A stretch of 64,000 bases of DNA, from NCBI GenBank assembly GCA_944324315.1, contig CALUVW010000006.1:1-64000 (forward strand), in the 5' to 3' direction. This document shows, piece after piece, positions 7,571 through 16,155 of this stretch (positions within the stretch are counted from its first letter, which is position 1; the number at the start of each line of letters is the position of its first letter). The position numbers and the translations under genes were made by a program. The notes under the pieces were generated by a model. The model did no database searches. It worked only from the letters and a program-made list of their open reading frames with translations, and had not been told where the DNA came from. This DNA comes from Candidatus Gastranaerophilales bacterium (GTDB taxonomy: Bacteria > Cyanobacteriota > Vampirovibrionia > Gastranaerophilales > Gastranaerophilaceae).

Positions 7571-9301
7571 TTAAATATTTTGTTTGTAAACCTTATCGGA
7601 ATTTTTTTCTATGTCAGGCGTATCTATTTCAAAAACATGAACTCTTGCAGGACCTAAATCCACACAGAGCATATTGTCTTGCGCCTGCAAAATACTTTCC
7701 TTACCGTAAGAAGGCAGCAAGTTATACAAATCCTGATCTGCTTTTAATGTCGGAACTTTAATTTTACATGCCACTGAGCGGTTTACATTTTTATTCGCAA
7801 CAACCAGCAGAGTTTTACCGTTCAGGTGACGGGCATAAGCAATTATTTGATCGTTTTTGTCATCTATTTTATCTAATTGAATAAAACTGCCTTTTGAAAT
7901 AATATCCAAATATTTATCTCTCATTTCAAAAGCACTCGTCATAAACTTGCCGATTTCAGGCTGAGTTCCGCCCGGTTTTCTTGAAAGGTTAAATATGTCG
8001 AGTCTGCCTCTGTGGACAGTCATTTCATGATTATCTGTCTGAGTAACCGGATTATACTTTTCTTCATAAGGATATTTATAATCATCTCCGCTTTGATAAC
8101 CGTCTAATATATAAGGATTTAACATCGGAAGAGTAGCTTGAAGCCCCATTGTTAAATTGCAATAATCAGCACCGCCATGATACATCGGAGAAATATCATC
8201 GTGCGTTGCAAATGAACCAATCATAGACTTGCCTTTTGGAATTTTGTGAGACATATCAAGCATTGATTTTACATAGTCCATAAATATTGTGGCATTCGGC
8301 CATTCATGGAAAATATGGTATTGTCCGTAAATCATATCAAATCCAGCCCTTAACGAATCTTCCGGTCTGTCATAAGCCATATTTGCCTGAGGAGAAGCAT
8401 CCTCATAAGTATATGTCTCTGCAAGCCATGCAAATTCAGGATCACGCATATGTGAATAAGGTATAATTATATCCCAAAATTCAACTGGTTTCGCTCTTGC
8501 GACATCTGATCTTATACCATCAATTCCTAAATCAATACACATATCAATAAATTGTTTATGAAGTTCCAGCAATTTCGGATTTAAAGTTCTTTTACCTTCA
8601 TCTTCCCATGGTTGAAACATTCTGATATCATTCCAACCCTGAGGAGTTTTTGCAAGTCCGTCCCCTTCCATAGCCATCCATTCCGGATGTTCAAGGAACA
8701 TATCATAAGAAGCACAACTAGGTAAATCAAGCATGACCTTTATATTACGTTTATGGCATTCATCAATAAAGGCTTTAAACTGCTCTTTATCACTTCGAGG
8801 ATCATTTTTATCAATCAAATTAGGATCTATTGCAAGAAGATCTTTCGGGGAATATACAGACCCTGCAGTACCCATAGCTTTCTTTTTCCCGGGAGGATTT
8901 ATCGGAAGTACATGCAGAGTATTAAACCCTTGTGCTTTTACTTCATCAAGTCTTTCTATAGCATTTAAAAATGTTCCGCACTGTTCATTGCCGTCAATAT
9001 ACTCGTTACCGTTTAAATCTTTCGCATTAAATGTTCTGGGAACAATAGCCAAAATCTTTGCTTCATTATTCTGAACCATTGTTCTTAAGTTATTGTGATA
9101 ATTAACCGGCGCAGTTGTCTCAACTTTTTTGACAGCAGGAATATTCATCATAGCCAGATTGTTTAAATATGAATTTATCAATCCTGATTTTGTCTCTTTT
9201 TCTGTTTGGTTTGCATTGATGACAGCCGTTGTATTATTTTGTACACCGGTTTGTTTCATACTGTTTAGTTTTATTGTAAGCAAATTAGTTTGACTTATCA
9301 T
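7571..9301 (-). CDS. GH13-family alpha-glucan enzyme with atypical region I
   Basis: The 576-residue protein carries an (alpha/beta)8 barrel of the alpha-amylase family from about residue 82. Region II is DGIRSDVA with nucleophile Asp266, the general acid is Glu295 (WLAETY), and region IV is FATHDD with Asp368. Region I reads LDLPSCAS, so the His of the usual D-x-x-x-N-H is missing. Together with the following EHPEW this recalls GlgE-type maltosyltransferases more than amylases. About 80 N-terminal residues are low-complexity and Asn-rich, with no signal peptide. It is the last gene of a three-gene leftward operon and overlaps the gene before it by 17 bases. Whether it acts on glycogen or extracellular glucan is not clear. 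Confidence 0.7.
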   Translation of the reverse strand: MISQTNLLTIKLNSMKQTGVQNNTTAVINANQTEKETKSGLINSYLNNLAMMNIPAVKKVETTAPVNYHNNLRTMVQNNEAKILAIVPRTFNAKDLNGNEYIDGNEQCGTFLNAIERLDEVKAQGFNTLHVLPINPPGKKKAMGTAGSVYSPKDLLAIDPNLIDKNDPRSDKEQFKAFIDECHKRNIKVMLDLPSCASYDMFLEHPEWMAMEGDGLAKTPQGWNDIRMFQPWEDEGKRTLNPKLLELHKQFIDMCIDLGIDGIRSDVARAKPVEFWDIIIPYSHMRDPEFAWLAETYTYEDASPQANMAYDRPEDSLRAGFDMIYGQYHIFHEWPNATIFMDYVKSMLDMSHKIPKGKSMIGSFATHDDISPMYHGGADYCNLTMGLQATLPMLNPYILDGYQSGDDYKYPYEEKYNPVTQTDNHEMTVHRGRLDIFNLSRKPGGTQPEIGKFMTSAFEMRDKYLDIISKGSFIQLDKIDDKNDQIIAYARHLNGKTLLVVANKNVNRSVACKIKVPTLKADQDLYNLLPSYGKESILQAQDNMLCVDLGPARVHVFEIDTPDIEKNSDKVYKQNI

Positions 9302-11900
9302 TTTTATTACCTTTTATTTGCGGGTTAGTCATTTTACGGAAAACAAATTGTGCTAAAACTGTAACTCCAAGAAGCCCTAGAGCGAATTTACCAAACATAT
9401 TTTTCCATTTATGTGTATTATAAACCTGCTGAAATCCTTTATAGAAAAATTCATCGGTTGATATACCTGTTATAAGGAATTTAAGATTTGAGCCAAACTC
9501 TCTAGGGTCTCTTACCAGATGACGCAATTTGGCAAAATACTTATCACTTCCAAGGATTTCCATAGACATATCCCTGTAATTAACCAATTCTTTATATATA
9601 GGACTTGCCTCTGCCAATTTTTGTGTATCATGGTGCATTGGAGATTCAAACATTGCACGCATAGCATTTTGATAGAAATATTTATCTCCGCCAATATCAG
9701 CAACATCCTCAGTTGCTCCAAGATATTTATTTATTACTTTTCCGTTTTTAACTTCAATAGAAGAATTATCAGCCGCCGGATGCTGGTTTCTTTGCATATA
9801 GAATTTTGTAGCATGGTCAGATGAATGACCTTCAAGAGTTATGATTTTACATAATTCAACAAGTTCTTCTTTAATTTCTTTTGATAAACTGCCGCGTACA
9901 TCTATTGAATCTATGCTTGCAGGCGTATCCGCAATTCTTCTGTAAAAATCCAGAGTGTTAATTAATCTGTAGAAAGAACTCTTTACACCCAAAAGTCTGT
10001 CAGATACAAATGCTTTTTGTAAATTTCTTACACTTATATCGTCACCACTTCCTTTCCCGGAAAGCAGGTTTGCGGTTCTTGTAAGACCGTTAACATGAAG
10101 TAACGCAGCTGTATCTTCAAATACTATATCAACCTTCTTGTCATACAGAGGTTTCAACAGAGGTTTCGGTCCACGTTTATCCGGAAATTCTTTTTGGAAT
10201 AATTTTTCAGACATAATATCCGGTTTGATTTCTTTATTTATTACAGCGACTTTTTCAATAAGTCCTTTCATTACTTTGTTGTAAAGTTTGTCATCCGATG
10301 CAATTTTTTCAATCCGGTCTCTCAATAAGTCTGCAAAAAGACTCTTATTAAATCTGACTTTTTCAAATTGTTTCGGGGTTATACCAAAAAGTTTTAAAAT
10401 ATCTTTTGAGGTATTATTCCAATAGTTTGCAATTACAGTTTCAGGAGCAGAACCAATCTTCAAAACAGCGGCTTCATCAAGAGCATACATTTTTGCTCTG
10501 AAATCATCCATAAATTCAGCAATTAATCTTACCTTTTCTACAACTTTAGGCGTGATTTTATTTGTTTGCACAACGGGTTTTATTTTTTTAACAGGATGTT
10601 CTCCGTTTTTATTATTATTGAGAAGGCTGTTGATATATGCAAAATCTTCTTTTTTATCAGGCATTGCAGATTTGTTATATTCTTCAACCATATCTTCAAG
10701 CATTAATTCTATGCTTTTAGTAACATTTCTAAAATCTGAAGCTGTAATATTTTTATTCATGAAACTGTTGGATTTCAAATTATTAATAATAACTTCAGCA
10801 TTTGGCAGCATAGACGATATAAATTCTTTTTGAACTCCGCCTTCTTCAAACTTTTGAATTAAATTTGCATATATAGTTTTTGCAGCTTTTTCATCAATAT
10901 TGTAATATGAGGATGCCTCCAAATCTATAAATGCTTTTAAATCTTTTATAAGACGTTTTGATACAGCAGGTTCAAGCGTCTGTGAAAATGACTCCAGAAT
11001 AAGTTTTTCAAATTCTTTATTAAACGGTTTATCACTGTACAAGTTTAATATCTTCTCAACGCGTGTCTGAATTTTGTTATCCTGATATTTTTCGGCATAT
11101 TGATCAATATTGTTTAAAATTTTATCAGCCTTTTTATTTTTCATGTCATTCAAGAATTTTGAAATATGAGGCTCCAACTGATTACATATTAAACCGCTCA
11201 TAACAGGTGTTGCAAAGCCTGCAGTTAACATCCACAACGTATTATTTTGAATGAACTTTTTCTTCATTTCATCTTGAATTACAGTTCTTCTGTTAGGTAT
11301 ATTTTTATCTATACCCATGTAATCACCTATTTTTTGAATTTTTTGCTCACTGCATAAATCCCATGGTAAAAATTGCGGATCTTGAGCAAAAGGTTTCTTT
11401 CTGCCGGCACTGTCAATGTATTCTTTTTGAACATTAAAACCATGCACCAGATATGCCGGAAGCTGAATTGCAATTTTAGGCCAAATTGCCATAGAAGCTA
11501 AAAATGATCCTAAGCCCACAAACTCCATTACTTTAGTCATTGGTGTTTGTTTTCTTGTAAATAAATAGCTTGCAATTGCAAGACCGCCAACAGTCAAACC
11601 CAGATTATTTAATTTTCCGAGTTCATGATCGTTTGCTTCTCCCTTTAAGACATGCTTCAAAGCCTTAGCATCATATATTGTATCTTTAACAGCATACAAG
11701 GGTATATTAAATAAATTATAATTTACAAGATGTCCCTGTCCGTCTTGCGGTTTAATCAAATCTTTATTTTTAAGCACATGATGAATATCAAAGTGCGGCA
11801 TGGGCTTTTTGTGCGGCTCTTTACGATTATTGTTTGAATTTACAGTTCCGCCTGCATTTTGTCTGTTTATTATGAAGTTTTGGATTAAATTTGTATTCAT
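9285..11900 (-). CDS. Large membrane protein of unknown function (871 residues)
   Basis: No family is recognised. The N-terminus is polar and Asn/Lys-rich. Hydrophobic segments follow at about 99-115, 128-150 and 221-240. A long helical, charged middle part (about 250-840) comes next, and one membrane helix near the C-terminus (about 845-862). The region 60-235 parallels residues 55-250 of the protein encoded just upstream. Both have hydrophobic helices, then a F-x-x-W-D-L motif (FLPWDL at 177-182), then a G-M/I-x-x-N-pattern segment and a Trp-containing helix, so the two look like distant paralogues. It starts 2 nt after that gene's stop and overlaps the GH13 gene, so the three are co-expressed. 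Confidence 0.75.
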   Translation of the reverse strand: MNTNLIQNFIINRQNAGGTVNSNNNRKEPHKKPMPHFDIHHVLKNKDLIKPQDGQGHLVNYNLFNIPLYAVKDTIYDAKALKHVLKGEANDHELGKLNNLGLTVGGLAIASYLFTRKQTPMTKVMEFVGLGSFLASMAIWPKIAIQLPAYLVHGFNVQKEYIDSAGRKKPFAQDPQFLPWDLCSEQKIQKIGDYMGIDKNIPNRRTVIQDEMKKKFIQNNTLWMLTAGFATPVMSGLICNQLEPHISKFLNDMKNKKADKILNNIDQYAEKYQDNKIQTRVEKILNLYSDKPFNKEFEKLILESFSQTLEPAVSKRLIKDLKAFIDLEASSYYNIDEKAAKTIYANLIQKFEEGGVQKEFISSMLPNAEVIINNLKSNSFMNKNITASDFRNVTKSIELMLEDMVEEYNKSAMPDKKEDFAYINSLLNNNKNGEHPVKKIKPVVQTNKITPKVVEKVRLIAEFMDDFRAKMYALDEAAVLKIGSAPETVIANYWNNTSKDILKLFGITPKQFEKVRFNKSLFADLLRDRIEKIASDDKLYNKVMKGLIEKVAVINKEIKPDIMSEKLFQKEFPDKRGPKPLLKPLYDKKVDIVFEDTAALLHVNGLTRTANLLSGKGSGDDISVRNLQKAFVSDRLLGVKSSFYRLINTLDFYRRIADTPASIDSIDVRGSLSKEIKEELVELCKIITLEGHSSDHATKFYMQRNQHPAADNSSIEVKNGKVINKYLGATEDVADIGGDKYFYQNAMRAMFESPMHHDTQKLAEASPIYKELVNYRDMSMEILGSDKYFAKLRHLVRDPREFGSNLKFLITGISTDEFFYKGFQQVYNTHKWKNMFGKFALGLLGVTVLAQFVFRKMTNPQIKGNKNDKSN

Positions 11901-11902
11901 AT

Positions 11903-12940
11903 TTAATTTACCACATACCTGTCATTTTTAGCTATTACATCTGCAGAATCGACCTTTGAAGGTTTTTTGGAACTTTTTAACGAAAACGCAGTTCCGACAA
12001 TTGATGATAACAGAGCAGTTCCCAAAAGTATTTTTCCGGCTTGTTTGCTGACTCCATGCCCTTCTCCTTTGAAAAATATTTTCGCACTGTCTTCAAAACT
12101 TTCTTTCAATATTCTCATGGATTTTGAAAATTCTTCTGTTTTCCAGAATTTAAAGGTCATCGCCTTAAAATATTTCTCCCATGGCTGCTGGAATGCAAAT
12201 GCAACGCCCACTGCCGCCCATAAATATGAGGATATATTTTTTGCCAGATTAGATTTTACTATAATTTCTTTTATTCTATCTTTTACTTCTTGGTCTGAAT
12301 CATTAAGGTTGCGCCCCATGCCGAGTTTTCTTGCAATTCGATCATAGCGGAAATTTCTTTTTTGCCCTTTTGCTTCGTCACCATATAACAAATCCCAGCG
12401 TGGAAATTCTACACTTTCAAACACTTTATGATACTCAATACTTGTAATATCAGTGTCATTAACATCATCAGGAAGTTCATATATAACCTTGGCATAAGGT
12501 CTTTCAATATCAATGCCGGTAAATAAATTTATCGGAACACTTACAAATGATTTTGAAATATTTTTTGCTATTCCGTAAAATAATACCCCTAGTGCAAGTT
12601 TGTTGCCTAAAGCAGGACCTGCTTTTGTCTGGGCAAATGGTTTGTAATACTTATTAGCAGCATTGAATACGGCCATTAAACTTAAACTACCTGTTATATA
12701 AGGAACTGTCCCCATTGTTAAAAATTCATAAAAATTAGCATTTTTACTTCCTTTTAAACCTTTTGCCGGATATAAAGTAAATGCATTGGTAAATTTATCA
12801 AGACCTATACGTGTACGTGTGGCAAGATTATTATTTAAAAGCGTATCATGATCATAATCTAAAGCTTTTTTATTATCTTCCCCGGCAGAATTAGCAGAAA
12901 AATTAACTTTGTTATTCAAATTATTTACAGGTAAAATCAT
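11903..12940 (-). CDS. Membrane protein of unknown function with N-terminal VNFSA motif
   Basis: This 345-residue protein is first in the operon with the 871-residue protein and the GH13 enzyme. Residues 12-16 read VNFSA, a motif seen near the N-terminus of several other proteins here. Hydrophobic segments lie at about 73-95, 110-138, 232-250 and 305-325. The FPRWDL motif at 179-184 and the following NLNDSDQEVKDRIKE part match the arrangement in the downstream protein. The ATG at 12940 has GGAG 5 nt upstream; the longer GTG frame runs through that ribosome-binding site. No signal peptide is evident. Function unknown. Confidence 0.7.
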   Translation of the reverse strand: MILPVNNLNNKVNFSANSAGEDNKKALDYDHDTLLNNNLATRTRIGLDKFTNAFTLYPAKGLKGSKNANFYEFLTMGTVPYITGSLSLMAVFNAANKYYKPFAQTKAGPALGNKLALGVLFYGIAKNISKSFVSVPINLFTGIDIERPYAKVIYELPDDVNDTDITSIEYHKVFESVEFPRWDLLYGDEAKGQKRNFRYDRIARKLGMGRNLNDSDQEVKDRIKEIIVKSNLAKNISSYLWAAVGVAFAFQQPWEKYFKAMTFKFWKTEEFSKSMRILKESFEDSAKIFFKGEGHGVSKQAGKILLGTALLSSIVGTAFSLKSSKKPSKVDSADVIAKNDRYVVN

Positions 12941-13039
12941 TGTTTCTCCACACACATCAATGCCAGTTATATAAGAACCGTAAATATTATTTTTTGTCAG
13001 TATAATTCCAGCAATTTTACATTTTTTAACAATACTAAA

Positions 13040-13885
13040 TTAAGAATATATTGTAAAAAATATTGCACAAAAAATGCCTGCGATAATACAGTAATACCCG
13101 AATATTGCAAGCGAAAACTTTGAAATAAACTTCATAAAATATTTTATACACAAATACCCGACAATAGCAGATATAACCGTACCTGCAATTATTGCCGTCC
13201 AGTTATACTGCATAGCTTCATGAATATCTATTTTCACGAGCGGATACACCATTGAAGCGCCTAAAATGATAGGAATACTTAGTAAAAATGAATATCTTGC
13301 AGCTGTAACCCTATCCAGACCAAAAAATAAACCGGTTGCAATAGTCCATCCGGAACGAGAAAATCCGGGAAGTGCAGCAAGACCTTGAGCCAATCCGATA
13401 AATAATGACGTTTTTAAATCTACAGTATTCTTTTTATCTTCTATTTTCTTTGATTTATATTCACTATACAAGAGCGTAAAACCGGTTATAAAAAGCAAAA
13501 TTCCAACAATAGAAGGAGTATACACTAACTTTTCCGCTATTTCATTTATAGGAAGCGCGAGACAAATAGTTACTATTGTACCTGCAATTATATAAAGTCC
13601 GAGTTTAGCTTCTCTTTCAGACCAATCCGCAGTTTTCATAGCATGCCACATTGATTTTACAATATTAATTACATCTTTTCTAAAAAATATTAATACTGCA
13701 ATCAACGTTCCAAGATGAACCATTATATCAAAAAAGACTTCTTCATTTGATGTTTGAACAATTTCAATACCCTTAAAAACTTTATAAAAATTCGAGGTAA
13801 ACACAAGATGTGCCGAACTTGATATCGGTAAAAATTCGCTTAATCCCTGTACAATCCCCATTAATATTGCCTGTATAAGATTCAT
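13040..13885 (-). CDS. uppP: Undecaprenyl-diphosphatase (UppP/BacA)
   Basis: UppP removes a phosphate from undecaprenyl diphosphate at the membrane, recycling the lipid carrier for peptidoglycan and LPS sugars. The 281-residue polytopic protein has both family motifs: GIVQGLSEFLPISSSAHL near the N-terminus and ALPGFSRSGWTIATGL in the middle. The Glu in QGLSEFLP and the Arg in GFSRSG are catalytic residues in the family. It is last of the leftward group kdsD-kdsC-queD-uppP, and a Shine-Dalgarno AGGAG precedes the ATG. Confidence 0.97.
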   Translation of the reverse strand: MNLIQAILMGIVQGLSEFLPISSSAHLVFTSNFYKVFKGIEIVQTSNEEVFFDIMVHLGTLIAVLIFFRKDVINIVKSMWHAMKTADWSEREAKLGLYIIAGTIVTICLALPINEIAEKLVYTPSIVGILLFITGFTLLYSEYKSKKIEDKKNTVDLKTSLFIGLAQGLAALPGFSRSGWTIATGLFFGLDRVTAARYSFLLSIPIILGASMVYPLVKIDIHEAMQYNWTAIIAGTVISAIVGYLCIKYFMKFISKFSLAIFGYYCIIAGIFCAIFFTIYS

Positions 13886-13903
13886 GTTTTCTCCTGATTA
13901 ATA

Positions 13904-14266
13904 TTATTCTTCTTCATAGTAACTGCAGCATGAAGTCTGGGTTTCCCATACTGTTACTTCGCTCAATTGCACAACTCTTTCTTTCAATTTATTGTAAATA
14001 AACATTGATATCATCTCGCTTGAAGGACTTTCCCCGTTAAATTCCGGTAAAGCGTTCAAATCTTTATGATCAAGCAGATCCAAAACAGCTTTGAGTTCTT
14101 TTTTCAAGACTTTATAATCTATCAAAATATTACTTTTATCAAGAGTATCACCTTTTACAAATACTTCAACCATCCAGTTATGTCCATGCTGATTTTCACA
14201 TTCTCCTTCGTAATTTAAAAGATGGTGTGCAGCGGCAAAAAATGCCTGTGTCTTAATTTCAAACAT
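13904..14266 (-). CDS. queD: 6-carboxy-5,6,7,8-tetrahydropterin synthase (QueD)
   Basis: The 120-residue protein belongs to the PTPS/QueD family, which turns dihydroneopterin triphosphate into a pterin on the way to queuosine. Zinc ligands are visible in AAHHL (14-15) and HGH (27-29). The catalytic Cys23 precedes HGH by four residues (CENQHGHNW), the QueD arrangement. A Glu in TVWETQTSC is also typical. It begins 3 nt after the kdsC stop, so it is co-transcribed although the pathway is unrelated. No other que genes are in the window. Confidence 0.9.
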   Translation of the reverse strand: MFEIKTQAFFAAAHHLLNYEGECENQHGHNWMVEVFVKGDTLDKSNILIDYKVLKKELKAVLDLLDHKDLNALPEFNGESPSSEMISMFIYNKLKERVVQLSEVTVWETQTSCCSYYEEE

Positions 14267-14269
14267 TCT

Positions 14270-14737
14270 TTATATCCCCTTTTTTAAGATGTAATCACAA
14301 AACTCTCTGACAGCTCCTCTGCCGCCGTTTTTTGATGAAATAAAGTTTGCGACAGCTTTTACTTCTTCAACGGCATCAGCCGGACAGCCTTTTAAACCAA
14401 CTTTCTCAAGGATACAAATATCTGGCAAATCATCACCCATATAAGCTATTTCATCAAAAGAAATCTTATATTTATTCATTATACCTTCAAGAGTCTCTAT
14501 TTTATTTTTTGATCCCTGGTGTAGTTCTTTAATACTTAAATTTTTTGCTCTGTGTTCAACAGTTCCATTATTTCTTGCGGTAATAATTGCGGTTATAATT
14601 CCCGCATTATTCAGATTGACAATTCCTTGTCCGTCTTTGGCATTAAAAGTTTTATATTCATGACCGTTCTCATCAAAAGTAAGGCTTCCATCGGTTAGCA
14701 CCCCGTCTACATCAAAAGCAACAAGTTTAATATTCAT
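14270..14737 (-). CDS. kdsC: 3-deoxy-D-manno-octulosonate 8-phosphate phosphatase (KdsC)
   Basis: KdsC is a HAD-family phosphatase that releases Kdo for lipopolysaccharide inner core. The nucleophile and acid pair Asp9 and Asp11 lie in FDVDGVLTDG. The Kdo-phosphatase signature TFNAKDGQGI follows, then ITARN and the metal-binding YMGDDLPD. The 155-residue length is that of stand-alone KdsC, without a cap domain. Its ATG touches the stop codon of kdsD, as expected for a tight operon. It supports an LPS-bearing outer membrane. Confidence 0.96.
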   Translation of the reverse strand: MNIKLVAFDVDGVLTDGSLTFDENGHEYKTFNAKDGQGIVNLNNAGIITAIITARNNGTVEHRAKNLSIKELHQGSKNKIETLEGIMNKYKISFDEIAYMGDDLPDICILEKVGLKGCPADAVEEVKAVANFISSKNGGRGAVREFCDYILKKGI

Positions 14738-15727
14738 TTATGCAACCCCTGCTTTTAATAAATCATGAATATGTATAACTCCAATGGGCTTACTATTTTC
14801 ATCAACAACTGCAAGTGCAGTAATAGAGAATTTTTCCATAAGATTCAGAGCGCTTGCGCCGTAATCCTTTGCAGAAATATGTTTTGGATTAACAGACATT
14901 ACATCTTTTGCAAGCAACGGTCTTATATTTTGATATTTAATCAGAGTCCTTCTGATATCACCATCTGTCAATACTCCTGTAAGCTGTCCTGAATCATCAA
15001 CTATCATTGCCATTCCGAGTTTCTTCTCTGAGATCAACTTTATGACATCTGCAAAAGAATCAGATTCTTTCGCTATTGGCAGTTTATCAAAATCTGTAAG
15101 CATCAAATCCGCAACTTTATAAGTAAATCCTTTACCTAAAGCTCCAGATGGATGAAAAATTAGAAAATCTTCTTCCGAAAAGCCTCTTTTCTCTAGCAGA
15201 CACACAGCAAGAGCATCACCCATAGCAAGAGTTGCCGTTGTACTTGCAGTAGGAGCTTTATTCAAAGGGCATGCTTCTTTTTCAACAGAAATATCAAGAA
15301 CAACATCAGAAGAATGTGCAAGGGTAGAATTCATTTTACCTGTCATACCAATCATTGTTACTCCAAAACGTTTGATCAAAGGTAAAAGATTTAATAATTC
15401 CTGAGTTTCTCCGCTGTTAGATATAGCGATAACAACATCATTTCTTGTAATAATTCCGGAATCTCCATGGGTACTTTCCGCCGGATGCAAAAAGTAAGAC
15501 GGCGTGCCTGTGGATGTCAGTGTCGCTGCAATCTTTCGCCCGATCAACCCTGATTTTCCCATACCTGTAACAATTACTCTGCCTTTACAATTAAAAAGGA
15601 TATCAATTGCCTTATCAAAGTCTTCTCCGATATTATTTTTCAAACGGAGTATGGAGTTAGCTTCAATATCTAGAACTTCTTTTGCTAATTCATTAATTTT
15701 ACTGATACTCATTGTACTTGTTTCCAT
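14738..15727 (-). CDS. kdsD: D-arabinose 5-phosphate isomerase (KdsD)
   Basis: KdsD converts ribulose 5-phosphate to arabinose 5-phosphate, the first step to Kdo. The SIS domain (about 35-190) includes TGMGKSGLIGRK and SNSGETQEL, with the HGD motif in between. Two CBS domains follow (about 200-329). The start at 15727 (METSTMSIS) is chosen because GGGGG lies 5 nt upstream. A second in-frame ATG at 15742 sits 5 nt behind a TATAAT box and could be used if the transcript is leaderless. First gene of the kdsD-kdsC-queD-uppP group. Confidence 0.94.
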   Translation of the reverse strand: METSTMSISKINELAKEVLDIEANSILRLKNNIGEDFDKAIDILFNCKGRVIVTGMGKSGLIGRKIAATLTSTGTPSYFLHPAESTHGDSGIITRNDVVIAISNSGETQELLNLLPLIKRFGVTMIGMTGKMNSTLAHSSDVVLDISVEKEACPLNKAPTASTTATLAMGDALAVCLLEKRGFSEEDFLIFHPSGALGKGFTYKVADLMLTDFDKLPIAKESDSFADVIKLISEKKLGMAMIVDDSGQLTGVLTDGDIRRTLIKYQNIRPLLAKDVMSVNPKHISAKDYGASALNLMEKFSITALAVVDENSKPIGVIHIHDLLKAGVA

Positions 15728-15828
15728 TTTAGCCCCCAACATAACAAATTATATAATAAATATCATATAAAAGTATTAAATAAGCATTAAATATTTAATT
15801 TTTGTAAAATAATAACGAATTTTTAAAT

Positions 15829-16098
15829 ATGACAAAATTTTATGATTTAAAGTTCAATTGTTCAAAAAACAAAATAGAAAAATTCAAAAAATACTTAAAA
15901 ACGCATGAATGCCCGAATATAAATGTTGATTTATCATCTTTAAATATATTTGATGCAGCAGAATTTATTGTATTATCATCTGTTTATCATTCTCAGAAAT
16001 ACCCTGCGGGAAAACTTAAATATAGTGTATCCTCTCCTGATATAAAATATCTCATATCGAATTTTACAATGAACTTTGAACTTGTAACCGCAAATTAA
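15829..16098 (+). CDS. Small protein of unknown function, possibly STAS-like
   Basis: The 89-residue protein has an alternating strand/helix pattern: INVDLSSLNIFDAAEFIVLSS, then a final strand. The D-L-S-x-L-N-x-x-D-A order recalls the STAS fold of anti-sigma antagonists, but the phosphorylatable Ser position cannot be assigned. The start lacks a clear Shine-Dalgarno. It stands alone between divergent kdsD and the transporter downstream. The function remains unknown. Confidence 0.55.
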   Translation: MTKFYDLKFNCSKNKIEKFKKYLKTHECPNINVDLSSLNIFDAAEFIVLSSVYHSQKYPAGKLKYSVSSPDIKYLISNFTMNFELVTAN

Positions 16099-16155
16099 TT
16101 AAATTATTTCTGTTGTATAATCAAAAATAAAAATTGAAATTTCGGGAGGGTATGA

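Noticed and set aside
10552-10833. Rightward frame opposite the 871-residue protein
   Set aside because: Lies within a long coding frame with normal codon pattern and has no start signals.
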